Source: Planctomyces sp.
GTDB taxonomy: Bacteria > Planctomycetota > Planctomycetia > Planctomycetales > Planctomycetaceae
NCBI GenBank assembly: GCA_016795105.1
Contig: JAEUIH010000021.1
Location: forward strand, 34,903-98,902
Direction of reading: 5' to 3'
Length of the DNA stretch: 64,000 nucleotides
Below, piece after piece: positions 36,026-45,303 of this stretch (position 1 is the first letter of the stretch; each line of letters begins with the position of its first letter). The notes beneath the pieces are model-generated. The model had not been told where the DNA came from, ran no database searches, and worked only from the letters and a program-made list of their open reading frames with translations. The translations under genes were made by a program, and so were the position numbers.

Positions 36026-39000
36026 CGAGTCGCTCCAGTTCGATGCCGGAAATCACGGCGGCACCATTCTCTGCTGTAAACCCGAGATCCAGCCAGTCAT
36101 CCAGGAGAACTCGATCCAATGTAGTGACCTGTTGAGGTCCGGCACTACCACCAATTGTAACCGTCCGCGTCTCGGCTCCTCCTTCAACGTGCACCGTAAA
36201 TGTCCGTTCATGGGCCAGTGATTCGCGAGGAAGCCCAAAGTGCAGCTCAACCCGATACGCCTGTGGCGGCAGTTTCTCACTCTCTGCGAGCGGAGCTTCG
36301 TCAGCGTCAACCAGCAGCTTTGTTGGTTTGGAATCGGCACCACGGTTCGGTGAGGATACTCGTGTTCCCGTACCACTAACTACAAAAACGATTGCATTGC
36401 CGGGTTTCCAGTCATCCCGCTCAACAACTTCGCGGATGAGCGGGCTGAGGTCGGGCGACTTCTGAGCATCTCCGGACGTTCCTTCTTTTTCCCACGCCTC
36501 AGGAGTCCACAGGACCTCAGTTTTCGTCAGCGGTCGTTTCGAAATGTCATAGGTCGCATCCGCAAGGGGTTCTGCATTCCCGGATGCTTCCGCTCGAATC
36601 TTCAGCAGTGCGGGTTCTTTCTGATCTGATCTGACAACAAACTGCAAATGAGCCGAACGGATCTCTGAGTCAGGCTTTAGTCGCAGGCCTGAATACCGGT
36701 ACGCGACCAGTTGAGGAGCGTTGTCCTTCTGTCCCATTTCCAGAGAACTACTGTCGAGACTTACTGAACCGTCCGATGCTTCTTCCGCGTCTTCATTGGG
36801 ATGAACAACGGGCAGTCCCGTCTTCAGCGTATGCCGAGGTAGTGGTTGAAGACTCAGCCTCAATGACGTCAGCCCTTCAATCCCGGATGATGTCACCCAC
36901 GGCAGGCTGTCCTCGGAACGAACTGTTGTCTGATCCTGGGCCAGTGCCTGATCCTGGAACAGGCGAGTCGTTCCTTCGTAGGTCAGTCCAAAATTTGGCG
37001 AATCACCCGCCACGGCCGGATATTCGAGCCACATTGTTCCGTCTGGTGCTCGACGGTCCCCTGGCGCTCCCAGATTAATCCCGACATGTCTTACGCGACC
37101 GTCGGTATTCTCAATTACTTCCGTGTTTGCAACCGTCCACAGATCAATTTCCGGCATATGCACGAGGGCTAGTGATGTTTGATTCTGATACGCACAACTG
37201 CATGTTCGAGTATAGTCTGGTGCGTTCAGGACACCGTCAGCCACCACGAGATTCGATGTACATCCGGACTTAAATCCGCCGAGGTTTCCCGTACCGCTGT
37301 CGGAAAGCAAGTCGTAAAAGCCGGCAGCGCCGGAGCGAAACGTCAGCAGGTTCTCGCTGGCAATGATATTGTTGCATCCATAAGCGCGAGTCATTTTCCA
37401 TGGCTGACTTTTGCCGGTAAGCGGGTTGAACGCCATCTTCTGGCCGCCGTCGGTCAGCCGAAACGCGCCTGCGGATTCTGAATAGGCATTCGCGTTTGTG
37501 ATAATCAGATTGTTGTGTAACACACAGGGACCGGCGTACTTGAGTTCCGGTTTTTCCCAGACCAGTTCACCGGTTGTTCCCCGATACACAGACATCCCCT
37601 GCCCGACCTCCGAACTCAATCGATCACTGGCGGCAGACCCAGCCTGAAGCAGGAGATCTTCAGTGGCTGAATACCCCAGCCATGTGCCAAATACTACGCC
37701 AGGACGTTCCCAGATCGTCTCTCCTGTTTGTGCATCGAACGAGGCAATCCGGTACGTGGACGGATCTGATTTTCCTCGTCGCTTCAAAAAGTCTTCCACC
37801 GGTTTTGGATTCTTATCGAGAACGTAGACTCGCCCGTTGCCAGCAACAATGCCGTTGTGCCAAAAGCTGTGGAGCGCAGTGTTTTTCCAGAGTACCTCTC
37901 CGGTTCGGCGATTGAATCCCACGAGCGACATGCTGGCTGCTCGATCAAGACTCTTCGTGCCAAACCCAGCTTTGCTGGCACTCAGTTCCGCGTCTGCTGC
38001 AGTGTCAAGTTCATGGCGAGTTCGGTACTTTGCGAACCCGACTCCACCCAGAAGAACATCCCCATAGACACCAATGTATCCCCACTCATTCGGATTGGCA
38101 TTGTCTTCCTGAGGAAGTGAAATATCCAGCAGCGTCTCCCCGTTCACAGGGTCCAATACATGACAGACAGCACCTTCAAGAATATAGATTCGGTCCGCGG
38201 TGACAACATAGTTGGTTCCTCGAGCATTTGCACCAGGGATGTGAACCTGGTTGTAAGCCGGATCGAGTGGGGTATCTTTGTAGGTGTCGTCGAAATAAAC
38301 GTCGTGTGTACCGAGGTTTGAAAATTTACGGCTCCAGAGGACTCGTCCTGTATACACATCACGAGCCGTCAGAGAATCCATCCCCTGTATAAACAGTCGA
38401 CCACCGATGACCTGTTCCGGCGGTCCGTGCCCGTGTCGAGGCAGGATGTCGTTGTGACTTACACCACCAAACCACAGCACACCCAACGGCAGTCGAACTC
38501 TCTGATCATTCGACTTGATTGTGTTTCCAATGTCCCCATATTGATGAGTCCACTCACCCGCTCCCGGAAGTGGTCCGACCCGAGTGATCGAGATCCCAAA
38601 TGCATAATCTCGGTATTTTGCCTGTTCGAGCTTGCTCTCAATGAGTTGATTCCTCACTGAGCCAACGTCTGCCGGATCGAGCAGAAAACAGATGACGCCG
38701 CCATACGGCCGAACACTCTCATAGAGCCGGCCTAGCTGAACAGGATCAGAAGCAATTCGCTCTGACCATCTACGTCCCACAAAAATCTGGTTGGCAATAT
38801 AGGGAGGAGCTCTGAACTCCGTTTCGTCCGCCAAACGGACAGTAACTCGTCCGTAGAGCCCAGCCTGATCAAGTTTCGATCGAAGGCGAGACACAACGGT
38901 TGCATCAGAATCAACAACGGTTAACTCCGCGTAGCGGCTGTTGAAGGCCATTGCCAGAGGAAGTTGCTCATCATCAACTCCCATCCAGAACGCGTAGCCC

Positions 39001-40442
39001 TCTGCAGCTCCCGTTTGCTGAAGTCCGGTCGCCAGATCAGCGTCCCTGAGTTCAGGCTGAGGAAGGCTCACAATGCTGTCTGCCGCCTGAATCGTCTGTG
39101 ATGGAGAAGAGAGATCAGTCGCACCAAGAAGATGAATGTCACCCTGGAGTGTCACGGCTATTAACTGCCCATCCGCTGCCAGCAGCCGTTCCACTGTCCC
39201 TGGAACCGTTGTCGTCCATCCTGAATGTGCCGTTACGTTTGGACTGCTCACTTGTTGGTTGGACGACGGTAAATCAATCGCTGTTAACAAAGTCGCGGGC
39301 CCACTCTCTGACGTCAGGCCGACACTGGCGGCGTAGAGTCGCTGTCCGGCCTGAATCAGGTCACCCCGTCCATCAGCCGCGACCTCCCATAAAACTGCCT
39401 TTGAAGTTTTTTCATAGCAGCGGATCAACGCGACGTCTTTTTCAAACTCAGCGGAGTAAATCAAATTGCCACTGAGGACGGGTTCATTCGGCTGAAATGC
39501 GGTCTTGATTCCGTCTTTCAGAGAAAACTCCCGAGTTCCTCGAAGACGTGTGTGCACAAACCATGAATCGTCGTTGGCGCAAAGAAATGATCCGCCGGTG
39601 CCTTTGCCGCCCGCATTGAGTTCAAAGTATCTGAACGCACCAGTGTGAAGGTCAAACGCTGCAGGTACTGATCGTCCACCCGGAACCAGCAGAGTGTCGC
39701 CAGTTGCAACCAATGCGCCCTGCGGGCCGACTCCGGCAAACGACGGCGCACTGTGTGGCTGCTTAATGTACTGAGCGCCGGTTTCATCGTTCACCCATTT
39801 GATTTCACCGGTTTGTGCGTCGAGCGCGTAGAGGTAAGTTCCCATGAATGGCCAGATTCCGGCGGCGCAATACACCACTCCGTCTCTAACCACCGGACCA
39901 CCTCGCATCGGCCATGCAGAGATTAGCCGACGGTTTCCAAGGATCTGACGTGAATTCGGACCTCCGCGAAACTTCCAGATGAGACTTCCGTCGTTGACAT
40001 CAACACAATAGAGATACCCATCATCACTGGCGAAGTAGACACGGCCTTCCCATCCAGCCGGTGGAAGTCGCACAGGGCCTTCGGTAAAGACGCTCCAGAA
40101 CTGTTTACCACTCTGCGTGTCAAATGCAGCCACCTGATCACGATCATTGAATGCAACAATCAATCGGCCCGACACAACGACTGGCTCCAGAATCCGATCG
40201 TAGGTCATCAGGTCCTGATTCAGGGCGTCATCCCACGCCGGGACTCGTTGTCCGAAAGTGAGCGTTCGTCTAAGTTCCAGGGAATCACTGAGAGACTCAG
40301 AGGAACTGGCACTTCGAGCTGCGTCGTAGCGCCACATCGGCCAGTCGGCAGCACTCAGCAGGTCGCTGGTCATAGTCCAGCATAACAGACCTGCGAAGAC
40401 TCCTCGAAGAAACCTCAGATTCCCAAAATCGTTTCGTGACAT
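36018..40442 (-). CDS. Giant secreted PQQ-like beta-propeller protein with an inserted methyltransferase-like segment
   Basis: A protein of 1,474 residues. There is a signal peptide at 1-30 ending LLSA/ADW. The body contains many PQQ-propeller blades (for example FDTQSGKQFWSVF, VDVNDGSLIWKFRG, LDAQTGEIKWVND, RTGEVLWKN, DAQTGETIWERPG). In the middle (about 480-610) the propeller is interrupted by ELTVVDSDATVVSRLRSKLD and VRPYGGVICFLLDP, which resemble a Rossmann-type methyltransferase core but without an obvious intact SAM motif. The C-terminal part has lectin- or DNRLRE-like domains (RYSGLRLKPDSEIRSAHLQF). I chose ATG 40442 because GGAGGAG lies five bases upstream. The role is probably extracellular binding or redox chemistry; it is unknown. 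Confidence 0.85.
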   Translation of the reverse strand: MSRNDFGNLRFLRGVFAGLLCWTMTSDLLSAADWPMWRYDAARSASSSESLSDSLELRRTLTFGQRVPAWDDALNQDLMTYDRILEPVVVSGRLIVAFNDRDQVAAFDTQSGKQFWSVFTEGPVRLPPAGWEGRVYFASDDGYLYCVDVNDGSLIWKFRGGPNSRQILGNRRLISAWPMRGGPVVRDGVVYCAAGIWPFMGTYLYALDAQTGEIKWVNDETGAQYIKQPHSAPSFAGVGPQGALVATGDTLLVPGGRSVPAAFDLHTGAFRYFELNAGGKGTGGSFLCANDDSWFVHTRLRGTREFSLKDGIKTAFQPNEPVLSGNLIYSAEFEKDVALIRCYEKTSKAVLWEVAADGRGDLIQAGQRLYAASVGLTSESGPATLLTAIDLPSSNQQVSSPNVTAHSGWTTTVPGTVERLLAADGQLIAVTLQGDIHLLGATDLSSPSQTIQAADSIVSLPQPELRDADLATGLQQTGAAEGYAFWMGVDDEQLPLAMAFNSRYAELTVVDSDATVVSRLRSKLDQAGLYGRVTVRLADETEFRAPPYIANQIFVGRRWSERIASDPVQLGRLYESVRPYGGVICFLLDPADVGSVRNQLIESKLEQAKYRDYAFGISITRVGPLPGAGEWTHQYGDIGNTIKSNDQRVRLPLGVLWFGGVSHNDILPRHGHGPPEQVIGGRLFIQGMDSLTARDVYTGRVLWSRKFSNLGTHDVYFDDTYKDTPLDPAYNQVHIPGANARGTNYVVTADRIYILEGAVCHVLDPVNGETLLDISLPQEDNANPNEWGYIGVYGDVLLGGVGFAKYRTRHELDTAADAELSASKAGFGTKSLDRAASMSLVGFNRRTGEVLWKNTALHSFWHNGIVAGNGRVYVLDKNPKPVEDFLKRRGKSDPSTYRIASFDAQTGETIWERPGVVFGTWLGYSATEDLLLQAGSAASDRLSSEVGQGMSVYRGTTGELVWEKPELKYAGPCVLHNNLIITNANAYSESAGAFRLTDGGQKMAFNPLTGKSQPWKMTRAYGCNNIIASENLLTFRSGAAGFYDLLSDSGTGNLGGFKSGCTSNLVVADGVLNAPDYTRTCSCAYQNQTSLALVHMPEIDLWTVANTEVIENTDGRVRHVGINLGAPGDRRAPDGTMWLEYPAVAGDSPNFGLTYEGTTRLFQDQALAQDQTTVRSEDSLPWVTSSGIEGLTSLRLSLQPLPRHTLKTGLPVVHPNEDAEEASDGSVSLDSSSLEMGQKDNAPQLVAYRYSGLRLKPDSEIRSAHLQFVVRSDQKEPALLKIRAEASGNAEPLADATYDISKRPLTKTEVLWTPEAWEKEGTSGDAQKSPDLSPLIREVVERDDWKPGNAIVFVVSGTGTRVSSPNRGADSKPTKLLVDADEAPLAESEKLPPQAYRVELHFGLPRESLAHERTFTVHVEGGAETRTVTIGGSAGPQQVTTLDRVLLDDWLDLGFTAENGAAVISGIELERLDE

Positions 40443-40539
40443 GTTGACTCCTCCATAACGTCTATCGGTCAACGGCTGAAGTGCTCAGGGGCCAGCTGCT
40501 GAAATGTTCAGCGTCTCCGAAAGAGTTTCGTAAAGAGCA

Positions 40540-41097
40540 TTAAGATTTCGAGATCCTCTGAAGCCAGTCGGCACTTGACAGCACTTCACTGAGGAACATT
40601 TGCTGAGCAACCAAGATCGACCGCTGCAGTTCTTCCCCCGTTGCTCGCCCGGCTGAATTCTCAACGGGCAGCGTCCCGGTCGCGTCACTGAGAAACTCAA
40701 CCTTGTACCCCAGATGGCAGGCCTGACGAGCCGTTGTGTCACAACACATGTGAGTCATGTAGCCCGCAATGACAACCGTGTCGATTTTGTGTTCCTTCAG
40801 CCATGATTCCAGCGGCGTTCCTGTGAATGATCCCGGAAACTGTTTCTCGATCAGAATTGTTCGTTCGCGTTTCTCCACTTCCGGGTGAAGCTGCCATTGA
40901 GGGGAATTCAGTCGAAAGATCGGGGAATCAGGGTCCGGCTGGTGATGGCGAATTACGGCCACGGGGATTCCTTTTTCGTGAGCGGCATCCATCGCTCGGA
41001 GTATGTTGTTCAGATGTCCGTCCGGCCAGGAAATCGGCAGAGCCCCGTTGAAGTACTCCATCTGAACATCGATCACCAATAGTGCTCGCTTTGACAT
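40540..41097 (-). CDS. Isochorismatase-family cysteine hydrolase
   Basis: A protein of 185 residues. The Asp-Lys-Cys catalytic triad is visible: Asp10 (LLVIDVQ), Lys85 (IEKQFPGSF) and Cys118 (GYMTHMCCDTTARQA). The family includes nicotinamidases, isochorismatases and ureidoacrylate hydrolases; the exact substrate is not shown. A GGGAGAG lies five bases before the ATG at 41097. The gene is on the minus strand, about 100 bases upstream of the PQQ gene, and is followed upstream by DUF58. Confidence 0.88.
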   Translation of the reverse strand: MSKRALLVIDVQMEYFNGALPISWPDGHLNNILRAMDAAHEKGIPVAVIRHHQPDPDSPIFRLNSPQWQLHPEVEKRERTILIEKQFPGSFTGTPLESWLKEHKIDTVVIAGYMTHMCCDTTARQACHLGYKVEFLSDATGTLPVENSAGRATGEELQRSILVAQQMFLSEVLSSADWLQRISKS

Positions 41098-41250
41098 CCT
41101 CGACTCTCCCAGCTTCAACAAGCCTCATCTTCAAACATTGAACCATAGATTCACCACTGGACTCTACTTTCACTGCCTCGGCGTTTCCAGTAACGGCAAC
41201 ACCTCGGACGGCCACCTTGGCCCCCAATGAAAACCTGCAATGGCGGTCCA

Positions 41251-42165
41251 TTATTTGGGGTGTCTGCGTTCCATACGTTCTGCCAGCCAGTTACCGAGTG
41301 TCTTTTGAAGCGGTTCGTTCGTGAGCAGGCGGCGGGAGTCAATTCCCAGCGCGCCGCATTCTTTTGCGAGGCCTGCGGAGAATTCCTGATACTGTCGCAG
41401 ATATTCCCTTCGCAGACGTACCGGATCTACCAGCAGGCGATGAGGATCCGATTCAAGGCTGCAGAACTGAGTTGGCCGTTCAAACGGAAACTCTTCTTCT
41501 TCAGGAGCAGTGATCCGGAAGATCATCACCTCATGTTTCCCATGTCGACACTTCTGAAGGACTCGACGCAGCTGATCCAGGTCATCGAAGCAGTCACTGA
41601 CCAGGACAAGCAGTGATCGCCTCTGAATTGAAGGCAACAGGGCATCAATGACTTCGGCAAGACTCGTCTCTGCACCAGGTGTTGTGGTTTCAAGTACCTG
41701 TGTAATCCGGCGAAACATATCCCGACTGCTGGACGGTTTGATCTGCTCGCGAATTTTTGAATCAAATGTAACGAGGCCAACGGAATCGCGCTGACACAGC
41801 ATCAGCCATGTAATGGCTGCAGCCAGCATTCGACCATAAACAAACTTGCTGACTCCTTTCCCCGCATATGCCATGCTGCCACTGGCGTCCATCAGAATGT
41901 GGGCTCTGAGATTCGTTTCGTCCTCAAACTCCTTGACGTAGTAGCGACCGGTTTTACCGAATGCACGCCAGTCGATGTGACGAATCTCGTCACCAGGGTA
42001 ATACTCTCGATGCTCAACAAATTCCACGCTTGAACCTTTGAAAGGACTGCGATGACGTCCCATCATCAGTCCCTCAACGAGCTGCTTGGCGACAATTTCA
42101 AGGCGACCAAAGCTGGCAAGGTCCGCAGGATTTTCAGGAAGTGCTGATTCAGAACTCGCCGACAT
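41251..42165 (-). CDS. DUF58 / von Willebrand A-like domain protein
   Basis: A protein of 304 residues. DUF58 signs: GRHRSPFKGSSVEFVEHREYYPGDEIRHIDWRAFGKTG and the metal-binding LMDASGSMAY of the vWA fold. DUF58 proteins usually sit with a MoxR AAA ATPase and other vWA/aerotolerance genes; none is adjacent here. Only two bases separate it from the QueE stop upstream, so the two are in one operon, an odd pairing. The product is cytosolic or peripheral to the inner membrane. Confidence 0.9.
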   Translation of the reverse strand: MSASSESALPENPADLASFGRLEIVAKQLVEGLMMGRHRSPFKGSSVEFVEHREYYPGDEIRHIDWRAFGKTGRYYVKEFEDETNLRAHILMDASGSMAYAGKGVSKFVYGRMLAAAITWLMLCQRDSVGLVTFDSKIREQIKPSSSRDMFRRITQVLETTTPGAETSLAEVIDALLPSIQRRSLLVLVSDCFDDLDQLRRVLQKCRHGKHEVMIFRITAPEEEEFPFERPTQFCSLESDPHRLLVDPVRLRREYLRQYQEFSAGLAKECGALGIDSRRLLTNEPLQKTLGNWLAERMERRHPK

Positions 42166-42167
42166 CC

Positions 42168-42866
42168 TCAGGTCCCTCTGCGGTTTCCAAACCGTTCAAT
42201 GTGAAGTCGCGAAGAAAACTGAAAACCATGCTGCTCAGCCGCCTGCCGAACCCAGTCGACTTTCTCTGCAAGCTGTTCACGAGTTCTTGCCTGAGGCATC
42301 AGCCAGACCTGGTCCGGACGCGATTCCGGGAACTCCAGTAAATACGTCTCGATTTCCTGCAGGTCTGCTGCAGAATCGACAACAAACTTCAGAATGGAAT
42401 TATATCGGCGCAGGAATTCGTGAATCACGTCGGGTTGATGTCGAGTGCGGTCATGGCGGGAAGTCCAGACAGCATCGGTGGGTACAGAGTTCCTCAGTTT
42501 TGGGCTGATTGCCATGAGGTCACTGATCACCGGACGATCGATCGTTCCAGCCGTTTCGATCGTGATCCGCTTTCCGATGGAATGGCAGAATTCCGTCAAC
42601 GGAACAACCTGCTCGACGAGCATGGGTTCACCACCAGTGATCACAACATCGGGGGCAGTTGATTGTTCAATTCGCAGGCAAAGTTGACCGAGTGTCCAGG
42701 ATGTTCCATCGGGCTGCCATGATGTATACGGCGTGTCACAGAACCAGCATCGGAGATTGCAGCCCGACGTGCGAACGAAGAGGGACCGAGTCTCTGCCCA
42801 TGGTCCCTCGCCCTGGATGGATTCGAAGATCTCTGAAATCTGCACCGGTGCTGCCAACGTGATCAA
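42168..42866 (-). CDS. queE: 7-carboxy-7-deazaguanine synthase
   Basis: A radical-SAM enzyme of about 232 residues that makes 7-carboxy-7-deazaguanine, a step to queuosine/preQ0. The N-terminal QISEIFESIQGEG and the modified radical-SAM cluster CNLRCWFCD (CxxxCxxC) are typical, as is TGGEPMLVEQVVPL. The start is uncertain: there is no ATG in the usable frame. TTG at 42866 and 42857 or GTG at 42845 are candidates just before the conserved N-terminus; a GTG at 43010 would add a long unrelated extension. It is divergent from the aminotransferase gene and immediately followed by DUF58. Confidence 0.9.
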   Translation of the reverse strand: MITLAAPVQISEIFESIQGEGPWAETRSLFVRTSGCNLRCWFCDTPYTSWQPDGTSWTLGQLCLRIEQSTAPDVVITGGEPMLVEQVVPLTEFCHSIGKRITIETAGTIDRPVISDLMAISPKLRNSVPTDAVWTSRHDRTRHQPDVIHEFLRRYNSILKFVVDSAADLQEIETYLLEFPESRPDQVWLMPQARTREQLAEKVDWVRQAAEQHGFQFSSRLHIERFGNRRGT

Positions 42867-43056
42867 AATAGGAAAAACGTCCCGAAGAAAACGGGTACTA
42901 TTCTCCGGAATATACGAAAAACCTCGCTCCTCCGTGGCGTTCTGACTGTCAAAAAGAGGAAAATACGCCCGGAGTTGACGGTTACGAGACTGAGTTTCAG
43001 AATTCCGCACCGCTCGTGACCGAATTTCTTTCTTCGCCCTTCTTCAAGACACTGCA

Positions 43057-44244
43057 ATGCATACCTCTGCTCTCGTCAATCAGCTGAAGCCCTCTGAGAC
43101 ACTCGCCGCCGCCGCAAAGGCTCGAGAATTGCGAAGTAAAGGCATCGAAGTGCTGGATTTCACACTGGGTGAGCCTGACTTCCTGACGCCCGAACATATT
43201 CGCAAAGCTGCCATTGATGCGATGAATGCCGGGCACACACACTACACGGCTGCAACGGGCATCCAGGAACTCAAGCAGGCGATCTGCGATGCTTTTGAAC
43301 GTGATCACGGTGTCAAATACAAGCCGTCCGAAGTCACAGTCTCAAACGGCGCAAAACACGCGCTCCACAATGTACTAACCGCTGTCTGCGAACCAGGTGA
43401 TGAAGTCATCATCCCAACGCCATACTGGGTCAGTTACTCGGCTCTGGTTGAACTGGTTGGCGCAAAGCCTGTGTTAATTGAAACAACGGAAGCGGAAGGC
43501 TTCTGCCTCAGTGCTGAAAAACTCCGGGCTGCCTGCACGCCCAAAACTCGCATGCTGATGCTGAACAGCCCCAGCAACCCAACCGGAGTTGTCTATCCTA
43601 TTGAAACTCTCGAAGCTCTGGCGAAGGTCGTTGTCGAAAAGGACCTGATCGTTCTGTCGGACGAAATCTATGAAAAGCTGATCTACGATGGCTATTCATT
43701 TCGCTCGTTTGCTTCTTTCGGCGAAGAAGTCAGGAAACGCACGGTCATCGTCAACGGCGTGAGTAAAGCATATGCAATGACGGGCTGGCGTATTGGCTGG
43801 ACACTCGCCCCCGAGAACGTCAGCGGTGCAATTAACCGACTGCAAAGCCAGCAGACATCAAACCCATGCAGCGTCAGTCAGTACGCAGCACTTGCCGGAC
43901 TGAACGGGTCTCAGGCGTGCGTTGAGGAAATGCGGCTGGAATTCAGCAAACGGCGTGACTATGTGCTAAGTCGACTGCGAGCAATCCCTGGCGTCACGAT
44001 GGCCGATCCAGGCGGCGCATTTTATGCGTTCTTTAATGTCAGCCATTACTTTGGCAGGCCTCTGATGGGCGGCCCGGCTGTTTCAAATGCCACCGATTTC
44101 TGCACAGCACTCCTCGAAAGAGGCCATGTGGCTCTGGTCAGCGGTGACGCTTTCGGAGCGCCCGGTTATGTTCGCATGTCCTTCGCGACCAACCTAAAGG
44201 CTCTCGAACAGGGACTCGATGCCATCGAAAAATTCCTGAAATAG
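43057..44244 (+). CDS. Class I pyridoxal-phosphate aminotransferase (aspartate-type)
   Basis: A protein of 395 residues. The fold-type I motif NGVSKAYAMTGWRIGW contains the PLP lysine (Lys237); NSPSNPTGVVY and PTPYWVSYS are the PLP-contacting parts, and LGEPDFLTPEHI is the N-terminal substrate-binding helix. It matches the aspartate/prephenate aminotransferase group (AspC/AspB-like) in length and motifs. Substrate specificity cannot be set from sequence alone. Its relation to the lysine operon 5 kb away is only speculative. Confidence 0.92.
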   Translation: MHTSALVNQLKPSETLAAAAKARELRSKGIEVLDFTLGEPDFLTPEHIRKAAIDAMNAGHTHYTAATGIQELKQAICDAFERDHGVKYKPSEVTVSNGAKHALHNVLTAVCEPGDEVIIPTPYWVSYSALVELVGAKPVLIETTEAEGFCLSAEKLRAACTPKTRMLMLNSPSNPTGVVYPIETLEALAKVVVEKDLIVLSDEIYEKLIYDGYSFRSFASFGEEVRKRTVIVNGVSKAYAMTGWRIGWTLAPENVSGAINRLQSQQTSNPCSVSQYAALAGLNGSQACVEEMRLEFSKRRDYVLSRLRAIPGVTMADPGGAFYAFFNVSHYFGRPLMGGPAVSNATDFCTALLERGHVALVSGDAFGAPGYVRMSFATNLKALEQGLDAIEKFLK

Positions 44245-44271
44245 CGCCTTTCAACCTCACAGTGGGCAGTC

Positions 44272-44368
44272 AGTTTAACGGCAAGCCGCAGGCGTCTGCG
44301 CAAGTTTAACGGCAAGCCGCAGGCGTCGGCGAACTGCTGCTTCGACGCCTGCGGCTCGCCGTTAAACT
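44272..44368. repeat. Three REP-like palindromic units, forming an inverted pair
   Basis: Two direct copies of GTTTAACGGCAAGCCGCAGG followed by CG-rich sequence start near 44272 and 44304, and an inverted copy (ending GCCGTTAAAC) ends near 44368. Copies two and three are near-complementary over about 25 bases, giving a long stem with about a 10-base loop. Inside each unit GCC and GGC pair across GCA. The same unit recurs at 45051-45112 and 46145-46207. Confidence 0.85.
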
Positions 44369-44417
44369 TGGTTGGGCCGTCATATCGAACACTGGTGAAG
44401 CGAAATGAGGGCCTGAC

Positions 44418-45035
44418 ATGAAAATTGCGTTCTGGATTCTGTTCGCCGTGCTTTGTATGAGTATCGGGATCTACCCGATCCTCTATCTGATCACAGACGA
44501 CAGGATTGGGTTGCTTCGATCCAAAAGCGATGTCGTGCTTAACAGTGGATTGTGGCGTCTCGGGTTTTATGTCCACATCGTGTGTGGTGGGCTGGCACTG
44601 TCTGTGGGCTGGTCGCAGTTCGTGAAATCGTGGCGGACTCAATATCTACGTTTGCACAGGATTCTCGGGAAGTTGTATGTACTCATGGTCTTCATGAGCG
44701 GAGTGGCCGCGGTCTGTATCGCTCCGCTAAGCTCCACGGGCTGGGTTGCCAGTCTGGGCTTTGGAAGTTTGGGAGTCGTTTGGCTTTATTTTACTTTGCG
44801 AGCCTACCAGAGCGTCCGCACGCGGGATTTTCGGAGCCACGAGTATCAGATGATTTACAGTTACAGTGCCTGCCTGTCAGCTGTAACTTTGAGATTGTGG
44901 TTGCCTTTGCTGCTTGTCGCGTTCCGACTTGACTTTAGTCTGGCGTACCCAATTGTGGCCTGGCTCGCGTGGATTCCCAATCTGTTGGGAGCACATTTGA
45001 TCATCTCCAGAATGCGAACTTCGGCTGCGTGCTGA
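44418..45035 (+). CDS. DUF2306 family membrane protein
   Basis: A protein of 205 residues with about six membrane helices, of the DUF2306 type: FYVHIVCGGLALSVGWSQFVKSWR near 50-75, LHRILGKLYVLMVFMSGVAA and SHEYQMIYSYSACLSAVTLRLWLP. The conserved histidines at the helix ends (HIVCGG, LHRILGK and SHEYQM) could bind haem or metal. The function is unknown. GAGGG precedes the ATG by six bases. REP-like repeats flank the gene on both sides. Confidence 0.85.
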   Translation: MKIAFWILFAVLCMSIGIYPILYLITDDRIGLLRSKSDVVLNSGLWRLGFYVHIVCGGLALSVGWSQFVKSWRTQYLRLHRILGKLYVLMVFMSGVAAVCIAPLSSTGWVASLGFGSLGVVWLYFTLRAYQSVRTRDFRSHEYQMIYSYSACLSAVTLRLWLPLLLVAFRLDFSLAYPIVAWLAWIPNLLGAHLIISRMRTSAAC

Positions 45036-45050
45036 TCAACACAATTCAAA

Positions 45051-45112
45051 CAGTCGCCTGCGGCTTGCCGTTGTGCAGGAATCAAACAGTCGCCTGCGGC
45101 TTGCCGTTAAAC
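45051..45112. repeat. Two REP-like palindromic units
   Basis: Two copies (about 45051-45073 and 45084-45112) of the family at 44.27 kb, both with GTCGCCTGCGGCTTGCCGTT. They lie in the gap between the DUF2306 gene and the next gene. Confidence 0.8.
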
Positions 45113-45303
45113 AAAATCTGTTGAGGTTGGGTCGACACTGCGGATTCCCTTAGGTAAACTTTGGTGATCATCTTCCAGCCAGCGACGCTGTCACGAGGGG
45201 GGAGGGTGATCTGGACGTTGGCTGGTGCCTGCTGACTTCGGCAAACGTCTCAGGTGCACAGATCTTTCAAACGCTCGCATGTAATCGCTCAGGGAGCTTC
45301 CGA

